Positions 16,510 through 27,100 of a stretch of 64,000 nucleotides of DNA are shown here, piece after piece. Source of the stretch: UBA4416 sp035439445 (GTDB taxonomy: Bacteria > Bacteroidota > Bacteroidia > B-17B0 > Aurantibacillaceae); NCBI GenBank assembly GCA_035439445.1, contig DAORKG010000009.1:35225-99224 (forward strand), in the 5' to 3' direction. A program made the position numbers and the translations under genes. Every line of letters begins with the position of its first letter. The first letter of the stretch is position 1. Under the pieces are notes generated by a model. It was not told the DNA's origin. It saw nothing but the letters and a program-made list of their open reading frames with translations, and searched no databases.

Positions 16510-17259
16510 TTAGGTTAACATTCCTCCGCAGATATTAATGCATTGTCCGGTGATGTATGCACTCATATCGCTAGCTAAAAATAAAGTTAAGTTTGCTACA
16601 TCTTCTGCAGTTCCTCCGCGTTTCAAAGGAATAGAATCTCTCCAAGATTGAACTGTTTTTTCATCTAAAGCCCCTGTCATTTCAGTTTCAATAAATCCCG
16701 GAGCAATAGCATTACTTCTAATATTACGAGATCCTAATTCTAATGCAACAGATTTGGTGAAACCAATAATACCTGCTTTTGAAGCAGAGTAGTTTGCTTG
16801 TCCTGCATTTCCTTTTACACCAACAACAGAACTCATATTAATGATTGAACCACTGCGAGCCTTTAGCATAGGTTTTTGTACAGCCTTAGTTAAATTAAAA
16901 ACTGATTTTAAATTTGCATTCATTACTTCGTCCCATTGCTGTTCGCTCATACGCATTAACAAAGTATCACGTGTAATACCTGCATTGTTTACTAAAACAT
17001 CTACAGTTCCAAACTCAGCAACCACATCGTTTACTAATTTATCTGCAGCCTGAAAATCAGCCGCATCACTTTGATATCCTTTCACTTTTACTCCATATTT
17101 GCCGGCTAATTCAGCTTCAAAAGCTTTTGCTTTTTCAACAGATGATAAAAATGTGAAAGCAATGTTACAACCTTGCTCTGCAAATTTTTCTGCAATTCCT
17201 TTTCCAATTCCTCTTGATGCACCTGTAATGATGGCAACTTTATTTTGTAATAATTTCAT
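16510..17259 (-). CDS. fabG: 3-oxoacyl-[acyl-carrier-protein] reductase
   Basis: FabG reduces 3-oxoacyl-ACP with NADPH in each round of fatty-acid elongation. The 249-residue short-chain dehydrogenase has the nucleotide motif TGASRGIG at 12-19, NNAG at 91-94, a catalytic Ser in NMSS at about 143-144, and the Tyr157-x3-Lys161 pair in NYSASKAG. The AIAPGFIETEMT segment and C-terminal GQCINICGG match FabG. It is not next to other fab genes. The upstream and downstream neighbours on the same strand are separated by about 80 and 41 nt. Confidence 0.95.
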   Translation of the reverse strand: MKLLQNKVAIITGASRGIGKGIAEKFAEQGCNIAFTFLSSVEKAKAFEAELAGKYGVKVKGYQSDAADFQAADKLVNDVVAEFGTVDVLVNNAGITRDTLLMRMSEQQWDEVMNANLKSVFNLTKAVQKPMLKARSGSIINMSSVVGVKGNAGQANYSASKAGIIGFTKSVALELGSRNIRSNAIAPGFIETEMTGALDEKTVQSWRDSIPLKRGGTAEDVANLTLFLASDMSAYITGQCINICGGMLT

Positions 17260-17340
17260 ATTTATTTTTGTAATTAAAGGCTAAATATACAAATTATCAT
17301 ATTAAGTATATTTTGATAAAACAGTAAAGTTTTGAACCTC

Positions 17341-18924
17341 TTAGCGAATTAAAATGTCACTTTTTTTCTTCGGTCGTTTATTTTCCTGCCAGTTAAAATG
17401 CTTTAACCTCATGTCCTCATCTTTAACTTCGGCTAGTGGATATACAGTTGATTCGGGTTTGTTTCTGAATGTTGCACGGTCAACTCCCGACGCATTAAAC
17501 CAAACCGATAAATCACTGCAAATTGTTTTATTGACACCCTTATAGGTGTTTTTTTGTTTCACGTAGTAGATAATTTGTGCATTACCAATGACGTTTAATT
17601 TTTTAATATTTTGTTCTCCAAGAGAATCTTTAGCAAAAAAACCTTCGATGCGTTTACCTTCAATTTGATTGAATTTGTATTCATCTAAGCTATCTGCTTT
17701 TTGAATAACGATAGCATTATTGAGTAATTCAAAATACTTGATACTGGCTTGCCCCGCAGTGAGTTTAATTAATTTGGCTGTTACCTGCCCGTTGTTTGTC
17801 CATAAAATAGGGGAATTATACATACTCATTAACGAGTCATGAATATAGTAAGTTAATGAGTCGCACAAACCTTGTAAGTCTTTCTTATATATTTTGGTGT
17901 GATTATAGGTTTTTACAAACGAGTGTGTTGAGTCAGGCTCATTATAAAATAAGGTATCAGCCGATATAAACAATGTATCGTTTTCAATTCTTCTTCCATA
18001 AATTGCATGTCCGGTAACAATGGCTCTGTTTCCTTTTTCAAAATGCTCGGCATAATCACCAACTATAAAAGATTTATTAGTGGTGTCAATTATTCTCACA
18101 TTTTTTGTAGCGCTTCCAAAACCTTTTTTTCTGTTGTAAAAAATACTGTCGCCTAATAGCTTTTGATCTTTAGTAACAATGATGGCATTTTTACTAAACC
18201 TCGAAACTTCATTTTCTGTATCATACCAGCCATTTTCACAATAAATATAATTTTGTTTGCTGGTAATAATTGATGGACCAATAAAGTAGGATGTTTTATT
18301 AATAGTATTGTATCGAAGAGTATCTCCACGCATTTTGTAATCGGGATTTGTAAGCTCTACATCGTAGTGAAACGTTAACTCTTTATTTGCCGAGTAATAG
18401 TGACCATTTTTACTAACTAATGTGTTTTCTTTATTCACAATTTTACCGCCGTCATAGTAGCTGGCAACAGAGTTTCCAATGTCATAAATGAGGGTGTTGG
18501 TAGTAAGCGTCATGTCTTTTTCAATACAACGTACATTGCCTTTCATGTTGGCTAATTTAGTATTGGCATCATAGCGTAACGAATCGCCGTAAACAAAAAT
18601 ACTGTCACCTTTAATAATACTGATATGTCCGTAGGCAATTAATTTTTTATCGCTAAATAAATACGCACTATCACAACGCATCACGGCACCTTCATGTTCG
18701 CACTCTACGTCGCCAATTAATCGACGGGCATCCACACCAATGTTACTGTCATAGGTTAAGCGTTTAGCATGTCTTATGTTTATGAGCTTTCCTCCTTTAT
18801 TATCTGATATTGGAGTTGGTTTACTTTGTGAAAAACTACCAAAACACAACAAAAACAACATAACAACCAAAAGTGTTGTTTTGGAAGTTTTTTTAGTGGA
18901 TGTAAGAATGTGTTTGTTGTTCAT
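17341..18924 (-). CDS. OstA/LptA-like periplasmic protein
   Basis: The 527-residue protein has a signal peptide (hydrophobic run LLVVMLFLLCFGSFSQ) and repeated OstA-type beta-strand units. The HAKRLTYD, GDVECEHEGAVMRCDSAYLF and DSLRYDANTKLANMKGNV segments are diagnostic of OstA-like proteins of Bacteroidota. These resemble LptA and the periplasmic part of LptD, which carry lipopolysaccharide across the periplasm. The protein is longer than LptA and lacks the LptD barrel. It is transcribed away from rlmD, from a shared upstream region of about 110 nt. Confidence 0.85.
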   Translation of the reverse strand: MNNKHILTSTKKTSKTTLLVVMLFLLCFGSFSQSKPTPISDNKGGKLINIRHAKRLTYDSNIGVDARRLIGDVECEHEGAVMRCDSAYLFSDKKLIAYGHISIIKGDSIFVYGDSLRYDANTKLANMKGNVRCIEKDMTLTTNTLIYDIGNSVASYYDGGKIVNKENTLVSKNGHYYSANKELTFHYDVELTNPDYKMRGDTLRYNTINKTSYFIGPSIITSKQNYIYCENGWYDTENEVSRFSKNAIIVTKDQKLLGDSIFYNRKKGFGSATKNVRIIDTTNKSFIVGDYAEHFEKGNRAIVTGHAIYGRRIENDTLFISADTLFYNEPDSTHSFVKTYNHTKIYKKDLQGLCDSLTYYIHDSLMSMYNSPILWTNNGQVTAKLIKLTAGQASIKYFELLNNAIVIQKADSLDEYKFNQIEGKRIEGFFAKDSLGEQNIKKLNVIGNAQIIYYVKQKNTYKGVNKTICSDLSVWFNASGVDRATFRNKPESTVYPLAEVKDEDMRLKHFNWQENKRPKKKSDILIR

Positions 18925-19021
18925 TTGCAGCCATAAATTTAAACATATAAATTGTATTTGGCTTAATGTTATGGTTTTTTAAGAAATGTATTCAATTCTT
19001 AAATCTACCCCTAAAATCTAT

Positions 19022-19029
19022 TATCTTTG
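19022..19029 (+). promoter_or_regulatory. -7 element of rlmD
   Basis: TATCTTTG matches TAnnTTTG exactly. The ATG at 19036 is 6 nt further on, so the mRNA leader would be only a few nucleotides. A longer reading from TTG 19027 overlaps this box and is rejected. Confidence 0.6.
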
Positions 19030-19035
19030 CGCCTT

Positions 19036-20442
19036 ATGAGTAAAATAAAGAAAAATATTTTTGTGGAGAACGCTCCCATAGTTGATATATCCTCAGAAGG
19101 TAAATCGGTTGCAAAGGTTGATGGTATGGTAATTTTTGTGGATGGTGGAGTGCCGGGAGATGTGGCGGATGTGATGATTACCCGCAAGAAAAATAATTAT
19201 GCAGAGGGACATGTGGTTGAATTAAAAACAAAATCGCCCAACAGAACTGAGCCTAAATGTGAACATTTTGGGCATTGCGGTGGCTGCAAATGGCAACACA
19301 TGAATTATGATACTCAATTGCAATTTAAGCATAAAACAGTTTCAGATGCTCTTACTCGTATTGGGCATTTGGATATTTCTACCATGAAACCTATTTACGG
19401 TAATAAAGAAAATTATTTCTATCGCAATAAATTAGAGTTTTCTTTTTCTGACAGAAAATGGTTAACCAACGATGAAATAAAAAGCGGAAAAGAAATCGAT
19501 AACCGAAATGCTTTGGGATTTCATATTCCCAAAATGTTTGATAAAATATTAGATATTAAGAACTGTTATTTGCAGGAAGAACCATCTAATTCTATTAGAA
19601 ACGAAATTCGTGATTTTGCCATTAAAAATGGGTTAAGCTTTTTTGCAGTAAGAGATAAAGTAGGCTTATTGAGAACGCTGATGATTAGAACCAGCAGCAA
19701 TGGCGAGATTATGGTATTGATTCAGTTTTTTGAAAATCAACCTGAAAATATTGAGCTATTGTTAAATCACTTAAAAACTAAATTTCCTCAAATTACCTCT
19801 TTGCAATATGTGATTAACCAAAAAGGGAATGATACTTTACAGGATTTGGAAATTATTGCGTTTTATGGCAGAGATCATATTTTTGAAGAGATGGAAGGAT
19901 TGAAGTTTAAAATTTCGGCCAAATCTTTTTATCAAACCAACTCGCCACAGGCTTATGAACTTTATAAAATCACTCGCGATTTATGTGGTTTAACAGGTAA
20001 TGAAGTCGTTTATGATTTATACACCGGAACCGGAACCATTGCTAATTTCGTGGCTAAACAAGCTAAGCAGGTAATAGGGGTAGAGTATATTGAAGACGCC
20101 GTGGTAGATGCTAGAAATAACTCGGAGTTTAATGGGATAGCTAATACGCTGTTTTATGCCGGTGATATGAAAGATGTATTGAATACAGATTTTGTAACAA
20201 AGCATGGTAAACCTGATGTTATTATTACCGACCCACCGCGCGCCGGTATGCACGAGGATGTGATTAGTGTAATTTTAAATGCAGCTCCTAAGCGCATTGT
20301 ATACGTAAGCTGTAATCCGGCAACACAGGCCAGGGATTTAGCGATGATGGTGGGACATTATGAAATTAAAGCTATACAGCCGGTAGATATGTTTCCACAA
20401 ACAGCACATGTAGAAAATGTGGTGTTGCTGGAGAAAAGGTAG
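19036..20442 (+). CDS. rlmD: 23S rRNA (uracil-5-)-methyltransferase, RlmD type
   Basis: RlmD methylates U1939 of 23S rRNA with S-adenosylmethionine. The 468-residue protein has an N-terminal TRAM-like RNA-binding domain, the iron-sulfur cysteines Cys75, Cys81 and Cys84 in CEHFGHCGGCKWQ with a fourth in IKNCYL, a SAM-binding motif DLYTGTGTIANF, the DPPRAGMH motif, and the catalytic YVSCNPATQARDL. The ATG at 19036 (MSKIKKN) follows its -7 box. Other RlmD/RumA-like paralogues exist in the phylum (RlmCD, TrmA), so the exact target base is inferred. Confidence 0.9.
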   Translation: MSKIKKNIFVENAPIVDISSEGKSVAKVDGMVIFVDGGVPGDVADVMITRKKNNYAEGHVVELKTKSPNRTEPKCEHFGHCGGCKWQHMNYDTQLQFKHKTVSDALTRIGHLDISTMKPIYGNKENYFYRNKLEFSFSDRKWLTNDEIKSGKEIDNRNALGFHIPKMFDKILDIKNCYLQEEPSNSIRNEIRDFAIKNGLSFFAVRDKVGLLRTLMIRTSSNGEIMVLIQFFENQPENIELLLNHLKTKFPQITSLQYVINQKGNDTLQDLEIIAFYGRDHIFEEMEGLKFKISAKSFYQTNSPQAYELYKITRDLCGLTGNEVVYDLYTGTGTIANFVAKQAKQVIGVEYIEDAVVDARNNSEFNGIANTLFYAGDMKDVLNTDFVTKHGKPDVIITDPPRAGMHEDVISVILNAAPKRIVYVSCNPATQARDLAMMVGHYEIKAIQPVDMFPQTAHVENVVLLEKR

Positions 20443-20833
20443 TTGTTATACATGCTAATGCAAAAACTAGCTGTGAAATTTTTATTCAAATGAAAAGGTA
20501 GTTGATTTGTATTGAATGGCATTTTAAAATTTGACTCAAAAATCAAATGTCATCAAAAGTGTTAGCAAGTGTGCAGATTGTTTGGGCTGTTCGCGAAGCG
20601 CTTTCAAACAATCAGATTGATGCCATGCAGATTTTAGGCAAATTTTAAGAAGCCTTGAATTTTTTGTCAACTTTTTGTTTCAAGACAAAAAGTCAATATA
20701 TCAGATAGTCATTAATAACCAGTAACTTAGGCTAAATTGAAATTATTTTTCAGGATTTTTTTAATTTCTTGTAACCATTTGTGGTAAATAAAGGTTTAAT
20801 GATACAGATACTAACCTTTAATTTTTTACACAT
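20443..20833. other. 391-nt region without a gene, holding two hairpins
   Basis: No convincing reading frame is present. GATTGTTTG (20576-20584) and CAAACAATC (20605-20613) form a 9-bp stem around a loop containing TTCGCGAA. Further on, ACTTTTTG (20670-20677) pairs with CAAAAAGT (20686-20693); alternatively TTTTTGTC (20661-20668) pairs with GACAAAAA (20684-20691). The word TGCAGATT occurs twice. It may be degraded sequence or a dispersed repeat, and may end the rlmD transcript. Confidence 0.5.
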
Positions 20834-21118
20834 ATGACAGCTACATTTGAAACCATTGCCAAAGAAAAGATTGAAACATTAAAGTTTCCTAATGATGAGG
20901 TTTTGAAAGATAAGGATTTAATAAAAGAAAGAGAGATGGAATTGAATAGAGCCTTAGCATTGGGTAATTTGGAGCACACAAAAATTAAAATTTATTTCGA
21001 AGACGATCAATCACGCAAATTAGTAGAAACTACCGTTTGGGGTGTAACTGATAAACGGGTAATTTTAAAACAAGGAGTTGTTATACCAATTAATCGAGTT
21101 CATAAAATTTCACTTTAG
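20834..21118 (+). CDS. Small conserved protein, function unknown
   Basis: This 94-residue protein has no signal peptide or membrane segment. Its N-terminal half is charged and probably helical (KDKDLIKEREMELNRAL), and its C-terminal half is beta-rich, with KIKIYFEDD, VETTVWG and VVIPINRVHKI. I recall similar small proteins as widely conserved and unnamed in Bacteroidota. Codon use matches its neighbours and a strong terminator follows 15 nt after the stop. It is transcribed alone. Confidence 0.75.
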   Translation: MTATFETIAKEKIETLKFPNDEVLKDKDLIKEREMELNRALALGNLEHTKIKIYFEDDQSRKLVETTVWGVTDKRVILKQGVVIPINRVHKISL

Positions 21119-21133
21119 GGTTTTATAACTTAT

Positions 21134-21173
21134 TAAAAAAATCCCGCTGAGTTTAGGCAGCGGGATTTTTTTT
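21134..21173. terminator. Bidirectional terminator between the small protein and the adhesin
   Basis: ATCCCGCTG and CAGCGGGAT form a perfect 9-bp stem with an 8-nt loop, flanked by a run of A on the left and eight T on the right. The two convergent genes end 15 nt before and 21 nt after it. Confidence 0.92.
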
Positions 21174-21194
21174 GTTCTTTTGTTCTTCTTAGTA

Positions 21195-24100
21195 TTATTT
21201 CACTCTCGATAATAAAGTAACATGTCCGGTTTTAATTACTTTTTCTCCCGACATGGCAGTTATTTCGGCTTGGTAAACATAAACACCTTGTTCACACAAT
21301 TTTCCGTTTTTAGTTCCATCCCAGCCAATAGTTTCATCATGGCTTTTAAATACGAGGTGTCCCCATCTATCGTAAATGGTTAATTTTATTTCGCTGATGG
21401 CATAACCCATCGGAATAAAAATTTCATTTTTGGTATCTCCATTTGGTGTAAAGGCATTTGGTATATACACGTTCCAGTCTTTGGTTACATAAACGCAAAC
21501 AACATCTGTAGCACGGCAACCAAATTGATTGATACCTTCTAATGTGTAACATGTATTGTTTTGAGGGTTAACAGTAATAGTAGAACAGTAGTTACATTCC
21601 AAGGCAGAACCATCTGAAGGGTTAATAAATCCTACTTGTGTATTTCCTGTACCGGCTAATGTTACAGTGTTATCAATATTAATAGTTGTGTCTAATCCGG
21701 CATACACAATAGGTAATGGATTAACCGTTACCTGAACTGTTGAACTGGAAGTACAATTATTATTGGTTCCGGTTACCGTATAAATAAACACACCCGAACC
21801 AGCTGGATTCACGTAAGTTGTAGAATCGTGGATATCACTTACTCCGGCACTTGGGCTCCAGGTGTAGCTTAGGGCACCATTGGCATATATTAATGTAGAT
21901 TTTCCTTCGCATATTACCTGCTCAGGAGAAGTAGTAATTGTTGGATTTTGAATTACTAATACCTGAACGGTATTACTAGAGAAACATAAATTTGGAGCAG
22001 TACCGTTTGAGCCCAATACGGTGTAAGTAGTTGTAAAAGCAGGGTTAGCATTTGTTACTCCGGAATTTACATTACTAATAGAACCACTTGGAGACCAAGT
22101 ATAATTTGTAGCACCAATAGCGGTTAGGGTGGATATTTTTCCGGCACAAATAGTTAATGGGTTTGCAATAGCAGACACTGTTGGTGTAGGAACTACAGTT
22201 ATGGTAGTACTGGTAGTTCCCAAGCAGCCTAAGGTACTGGCCCCTGTAATATTATAAATAGTTGTAGTGTTTGGAGTAGAGCTTACAACTGAACCATTTG
22301 GAGATATTGGAGTAACGACAGGCGACCAGGTATATGTGCTGGCTCCACTGGCAGTTAAGCTACTAGTGCTGCCACTGCAAATAACAGATGGAGAGGCAAC
22401 AACACTCACTACAGGATTGGTAGTTACCGTTACCACCACTTGTGCCGAGTTAGTACAGGTGCCTGTTGCTCCAATCACAGTATACGTTTCCGTTATAGGC
22501 GTGCTTGATGTAACTGTTGCACCGTTAGGTGAACTTAAGCTGGCACTAGGAGACCATGTATAAGATGTGGCGCCATTTGCATTTAATGAAGTGGTACTTG
22601 CCGGACAAATAGTAGGAGTTGTGGCACTGGCGGTAACCACCACCGTATTGTTTACAGTTATGGTTAAAGAAGTGCTATTTGTACAACCGTCAACAGATGT
22701 AGCATCAATGGTATAGCTTGTTGTAACAGAAGGTGTACATATCACACTGGAAGCAGTGTTTGTATTTAAAAAGATATTAGGAGTCCAGGTATATGTATTA
22801 GCTCCAGTGGTTGATAAGGTATTTGTAGAGGATGGACACACCGTTGTGTTTGGTGATGTAACCAATGTAGGTAATGGGTTAACTGTTATAGCAGTTACGG
22901 TACCATTAATACAACCATTGGTATCCATTCCTGCCACAGTGTATTGTTGTGTAACCGTTGGTGTGCCGGTAACCACAGATCCTGTTGTAGCACTTAATCC
23001 AGTTCCCGGAATCCAGGAGTAGGTTGTTGCCCCATTTGCTGTTAAGGTAGCCGTTTGTTGTCCTACACATATGGTAGCACTATTTACTGTTACGGTAGGT
23101 AATGGATTAACCGTTATTGCAGTTATAGTGCCATTTATACAACCGTTAATATCCATACCGGCTACCGTGTATTGCTGAGTAGTTGTTGGAGTGCCTGTAA
23201 CTAAAGATCCGGTTGTTGCACTCAATCCTGTTCCCGGTATCCAAGAGTAAGTACTTGCTCCGGTTGCAGTTAAGGTTGCAGTTTGCTGTCCCACACAAAT
23301 GGTAGCGCTGTTTGCAGAAATAGTTGGAAGTGGATTAACCGTTATTGTTGTTGTATTACTGTTAAAGCAACCATTAACATCAGTTCCTGTTACCGTGTAG
23401 GTTTGTGTAATGCTTGGAGTTCCGGTAACTAATGAGCCTGTTCCTGCACTTAAATCAGAAGTTGGATTCCAGGTGTAAGTATCAGCTCCGTTAGCTGTTA
23501 ATGTAGCAGTTTGCTGTCCTATACAAATAGATGCACTGTTTACAGTGATAGTAGGTAATGTGTTTACTGTAATGGTTGTTGTGGTATTTCCAATACATCC
23601 ATTTACATCAGTTCCTGATAAAGTATAGGTTTGAGTTGTTACCGGTGTTCCGGTAACAGCTGTTCCTGTGGTTGCACTTAAACCAGTACCCGGCGACCAA
23701 GTGTAGGTATTGGCGCCATTTGCTGTTAAAGTAGCAGTTTGTTGTCCTGCGCAAATAGAAGCTGTATTAGTGGTAATAAATGGTAAAGAATTTACGGTAA
23801 TGGCAGTTGTTGTAGTGCTATAACAACCATTTATGTCGGTTCCAACTACTGTGTAATTTTGAGAAATTGTAGGGGTTCCTGTTACTAAAGTTCCTGTTGT
23901 TGAGCTCAAATTATTTCCGGGTATCCAGCTGTAAGTTTTTGCTCCGCTGGCAATTAATGTAGCGGTTTGCTGTCCTGAACAAATTGTAGAGCTATTTACA
24001 GATACAGTGGGTAATGTATTTACAGTAACCGTGGAGGTAATGTTTGCCGTACAACCATTTATATCAGATCCAACTATAGTGTAAATTTGTGTAGCTGATG

Positions 24101-27100
24101 GATTGCTACTAACTGTAGAACTGAAAGTTGAATTTAAACCTGCTGATGGAGACCAGCTATATGAATTAGCACCATTAACAACTAAAGTAGCAGTTTGTTG
24201 TCCTTCACAAATTGTTGCGCTATTTACTGTAATTGTAGGTAGTGGGTTAACAGCGATAGTTGTAATTGTTCCATTCATACAACCATTTGCATCCATTCCA
24301 ATAACGGTATAATTTTGTGTGCTAGATGGTGTTCCTGTAACAACTGCACCACTCGTTGCGCTTAACCCGGTTCCGGGTATCCACGAATAGGTTGTTGCAC
24401 CGCTTGCGGTTAATGTAGCTGTTTGTTGTCCTACACAAATGGTTGCGCTATTTGCTGTAATAGTAGGTGTAGCATAAACACTCAAATTAGCAATCGCAAA
24501 TTGCGGGCAAGAGTATCTGTCTTCCGAATAAACCGTAAATGTATTTGCACCCATTGAAGTTACAGTTATTTGATTGGTATTACCGGGAGCGCTTGTGTTG
24601 GTAAAAGTTTCGGTACCTGATTGAACCCATGTATAAGTATATCCGGGTGAACCTAAAAGCGTGCTGGCATTTAGCGTTACATTAGTTCCAGGACAATGTA
24701 TGGTTGGAGTTGTAACAGTTACTTGAGGACAAATATTTACCTCAATAATAGAAAGTGAATTATAACCTGAACAATTTAAATCATTCCAACTTCCATCTGG
24801 ATAAATCTGAGTACAATCTTCGTCACCGGCATTGTTTGGCTCTCCGGGCGCCCAGTTGGTGTAACTAACAGAAGAACCGTCATACCAGGTAAATGTTCCT
24901 TCATTTGTAGCATCGCTATATCCTATCCAAATTACTTGTCCGGCAAAACCCTGATTGGAAAGTGCCTGAACTAAATCGGCATTTTCGGCAGAAGACTGAA
25001 CAGAAATTAAATTTGCACCAAAAGACTGAGCATAAGCTTGTGCTTGAGGTCCTGTCATAAATTGAGGATTAATAAAGTATAAGCTACAGGTATTATTCAT
25101 TCCCAATAGTTCAATATTTCCGGCAGACGTCAAAGCTGATCGAATTGCATTTAAATTACAAGCGCTGCTTACACAAACTCCGATACCAACAGAAATGGTA
25201 GCAACACCTGTACATGTTCCAGTTGAACCTAACACTGTATATGTTGTGCCAGCTAGTGGAGATGCAGTAACGTTTGAACCGTTAGCAGAGCTTAATGTAG
25301 CAGATGGAAACCAAGTATAAGTTGTTGCTCCGTTAGCATCTAATAATGCTGAACCTCCGGGACAAACAGTTGGTGTGTTTGAACTTAGTGTTAATGTTAA
25401 AGCAGCAGACATTGAAATATTTGCCGTCGCAGAACCTGTGCAAGTTCCGCTTGCTCCTATAACGGTATAAGTTGTATTACTAATTGGTGTTGCCGTAACA
25501 CTGCTTCCGTTAGCAGAACTCAGAGTAGCAGATGGACTCCATGTATAATTAGTTGCACCGCTTGCAGATAAAATAACTGGCGTACCCGCACAAACAGATG
25601 TGTTGGTTGGAGTTACTGTAAGAGTTAATGCTCCACCCATAGAAATATTGGCAGTGGTTGAACCGGTACAAGTGCCTGTTGCGCCAACAATGGTATAGGT
25701 TGTGTTTGTTGTGGGGCTTGCAACTACACTAATTCCATTTGCCGAACTTAGTGAATTTGATGGACTCCATGTGTAATTGGTTGCGCCACTGGCACTGAGA
25801 GTTACAGAACTTCCTACACAAATAGTTGATGTATTTGGGGTAACGGTTAATGTTATAGGAGGATTTATGCCAACTACTAAGGAAGCTGTTGATGTGCCAC
25901 AAGCATTCACTGCAGAAACCGAAATAGTTCCTGCAGCTGCTCCAAAGTTAACAGTAATTGCATTTGAATTAGTTGGAGTGGATGTAATAGTTGCACTTGG
26001 GGGTACTGACCATGTATAGTTAGTGTTTGCTATGTTAGAGACTGAATATGTTATTGATGTGGAATTAGGACAAATGACAGTGGAACCGTTAATAGCTCCA
26101 ATTACTGGAGGAACTCCATTTACAATAACTTGTACTGTATTTGAATTTATAGACCCACCACATGCAGTAGATGAAACAGTATAAATAGTTGTTAATGTAG
26201 GATTTGCTGTAACAGATGAACCATTTGAAGAACTTAATGTAGTTGATGGACTCCAAGTGTATGAGGTACCGCCACTAACTGTTAATGTTGTTGTTTGACC
26301 TGGACAAATGGTAGAAGTTGGAGAAACAGTTAAAGCTGCTGCGGCAGGCAAAACAGTTAATGGTACAGATGCAGAGTTACTACATCCATCACATCTTGTA
26401 ACAGTAACGCTATATGCAGTAGTAACTGTAGGTGTTACGGTTAACGACAGAGTTGTTGCACCTAAGCCAGATGGTAATGAGTTCCAATTATATGAATAGG
26501 TTAATGATTCATTAAAAACAACATCATCAATAGAGGCGGCAGGATTAGATACAGTAGGACCACTAATTAAAGCAGCTCCCGTGTTAACCCATTGAAATAC
26601 AATTCTCGCAGTTTGCCCTACATATGAATTTAAATTATATGTCACACTTTGATAGGTGGTTTGTCCATAATATGGTCCTCCTAAAAGAATGTTACCAGCA
26701 CCTGCGGTAATAGCTGTTCCTGCAGTTGGAACAAAGGTATTAGGAACTAACCAAACTGTTAATTCTGCCTGGCCGGCTTGACCGCTATTTTTCCATTTAA
26801 AAGAAAAGTCAGAAGTACAATAACTACTAATAGTATAATCTTTATAGGCGTGATTTGTCGCTGTTTTAGGAGTAAATGCATTTCCTATGTCGTAGTTATT
26901 ATTGGTAGCTGCAGTTCCTATGTATATCCCTTTTGTTCCAGATGCAAATGCCGCAGTGCCCCAATACCATTTATTATTAGCTCCATTAACAAATGTAAAC
27001 CCATTTGCAGATTCAAAATTCTCGGTGATTGTAGCATTTGATCCAGTAGGAGTAGCACTTAATGTTGCTGTATTTCCTATGCAGATTGCAGATGGAGTTG

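Noticed and set aside
22876..24471. Regular repeats that might suggest a CRISPR array
   Set aside because: The 228-bp period is coding, in frame and without unique spacers of constant size.
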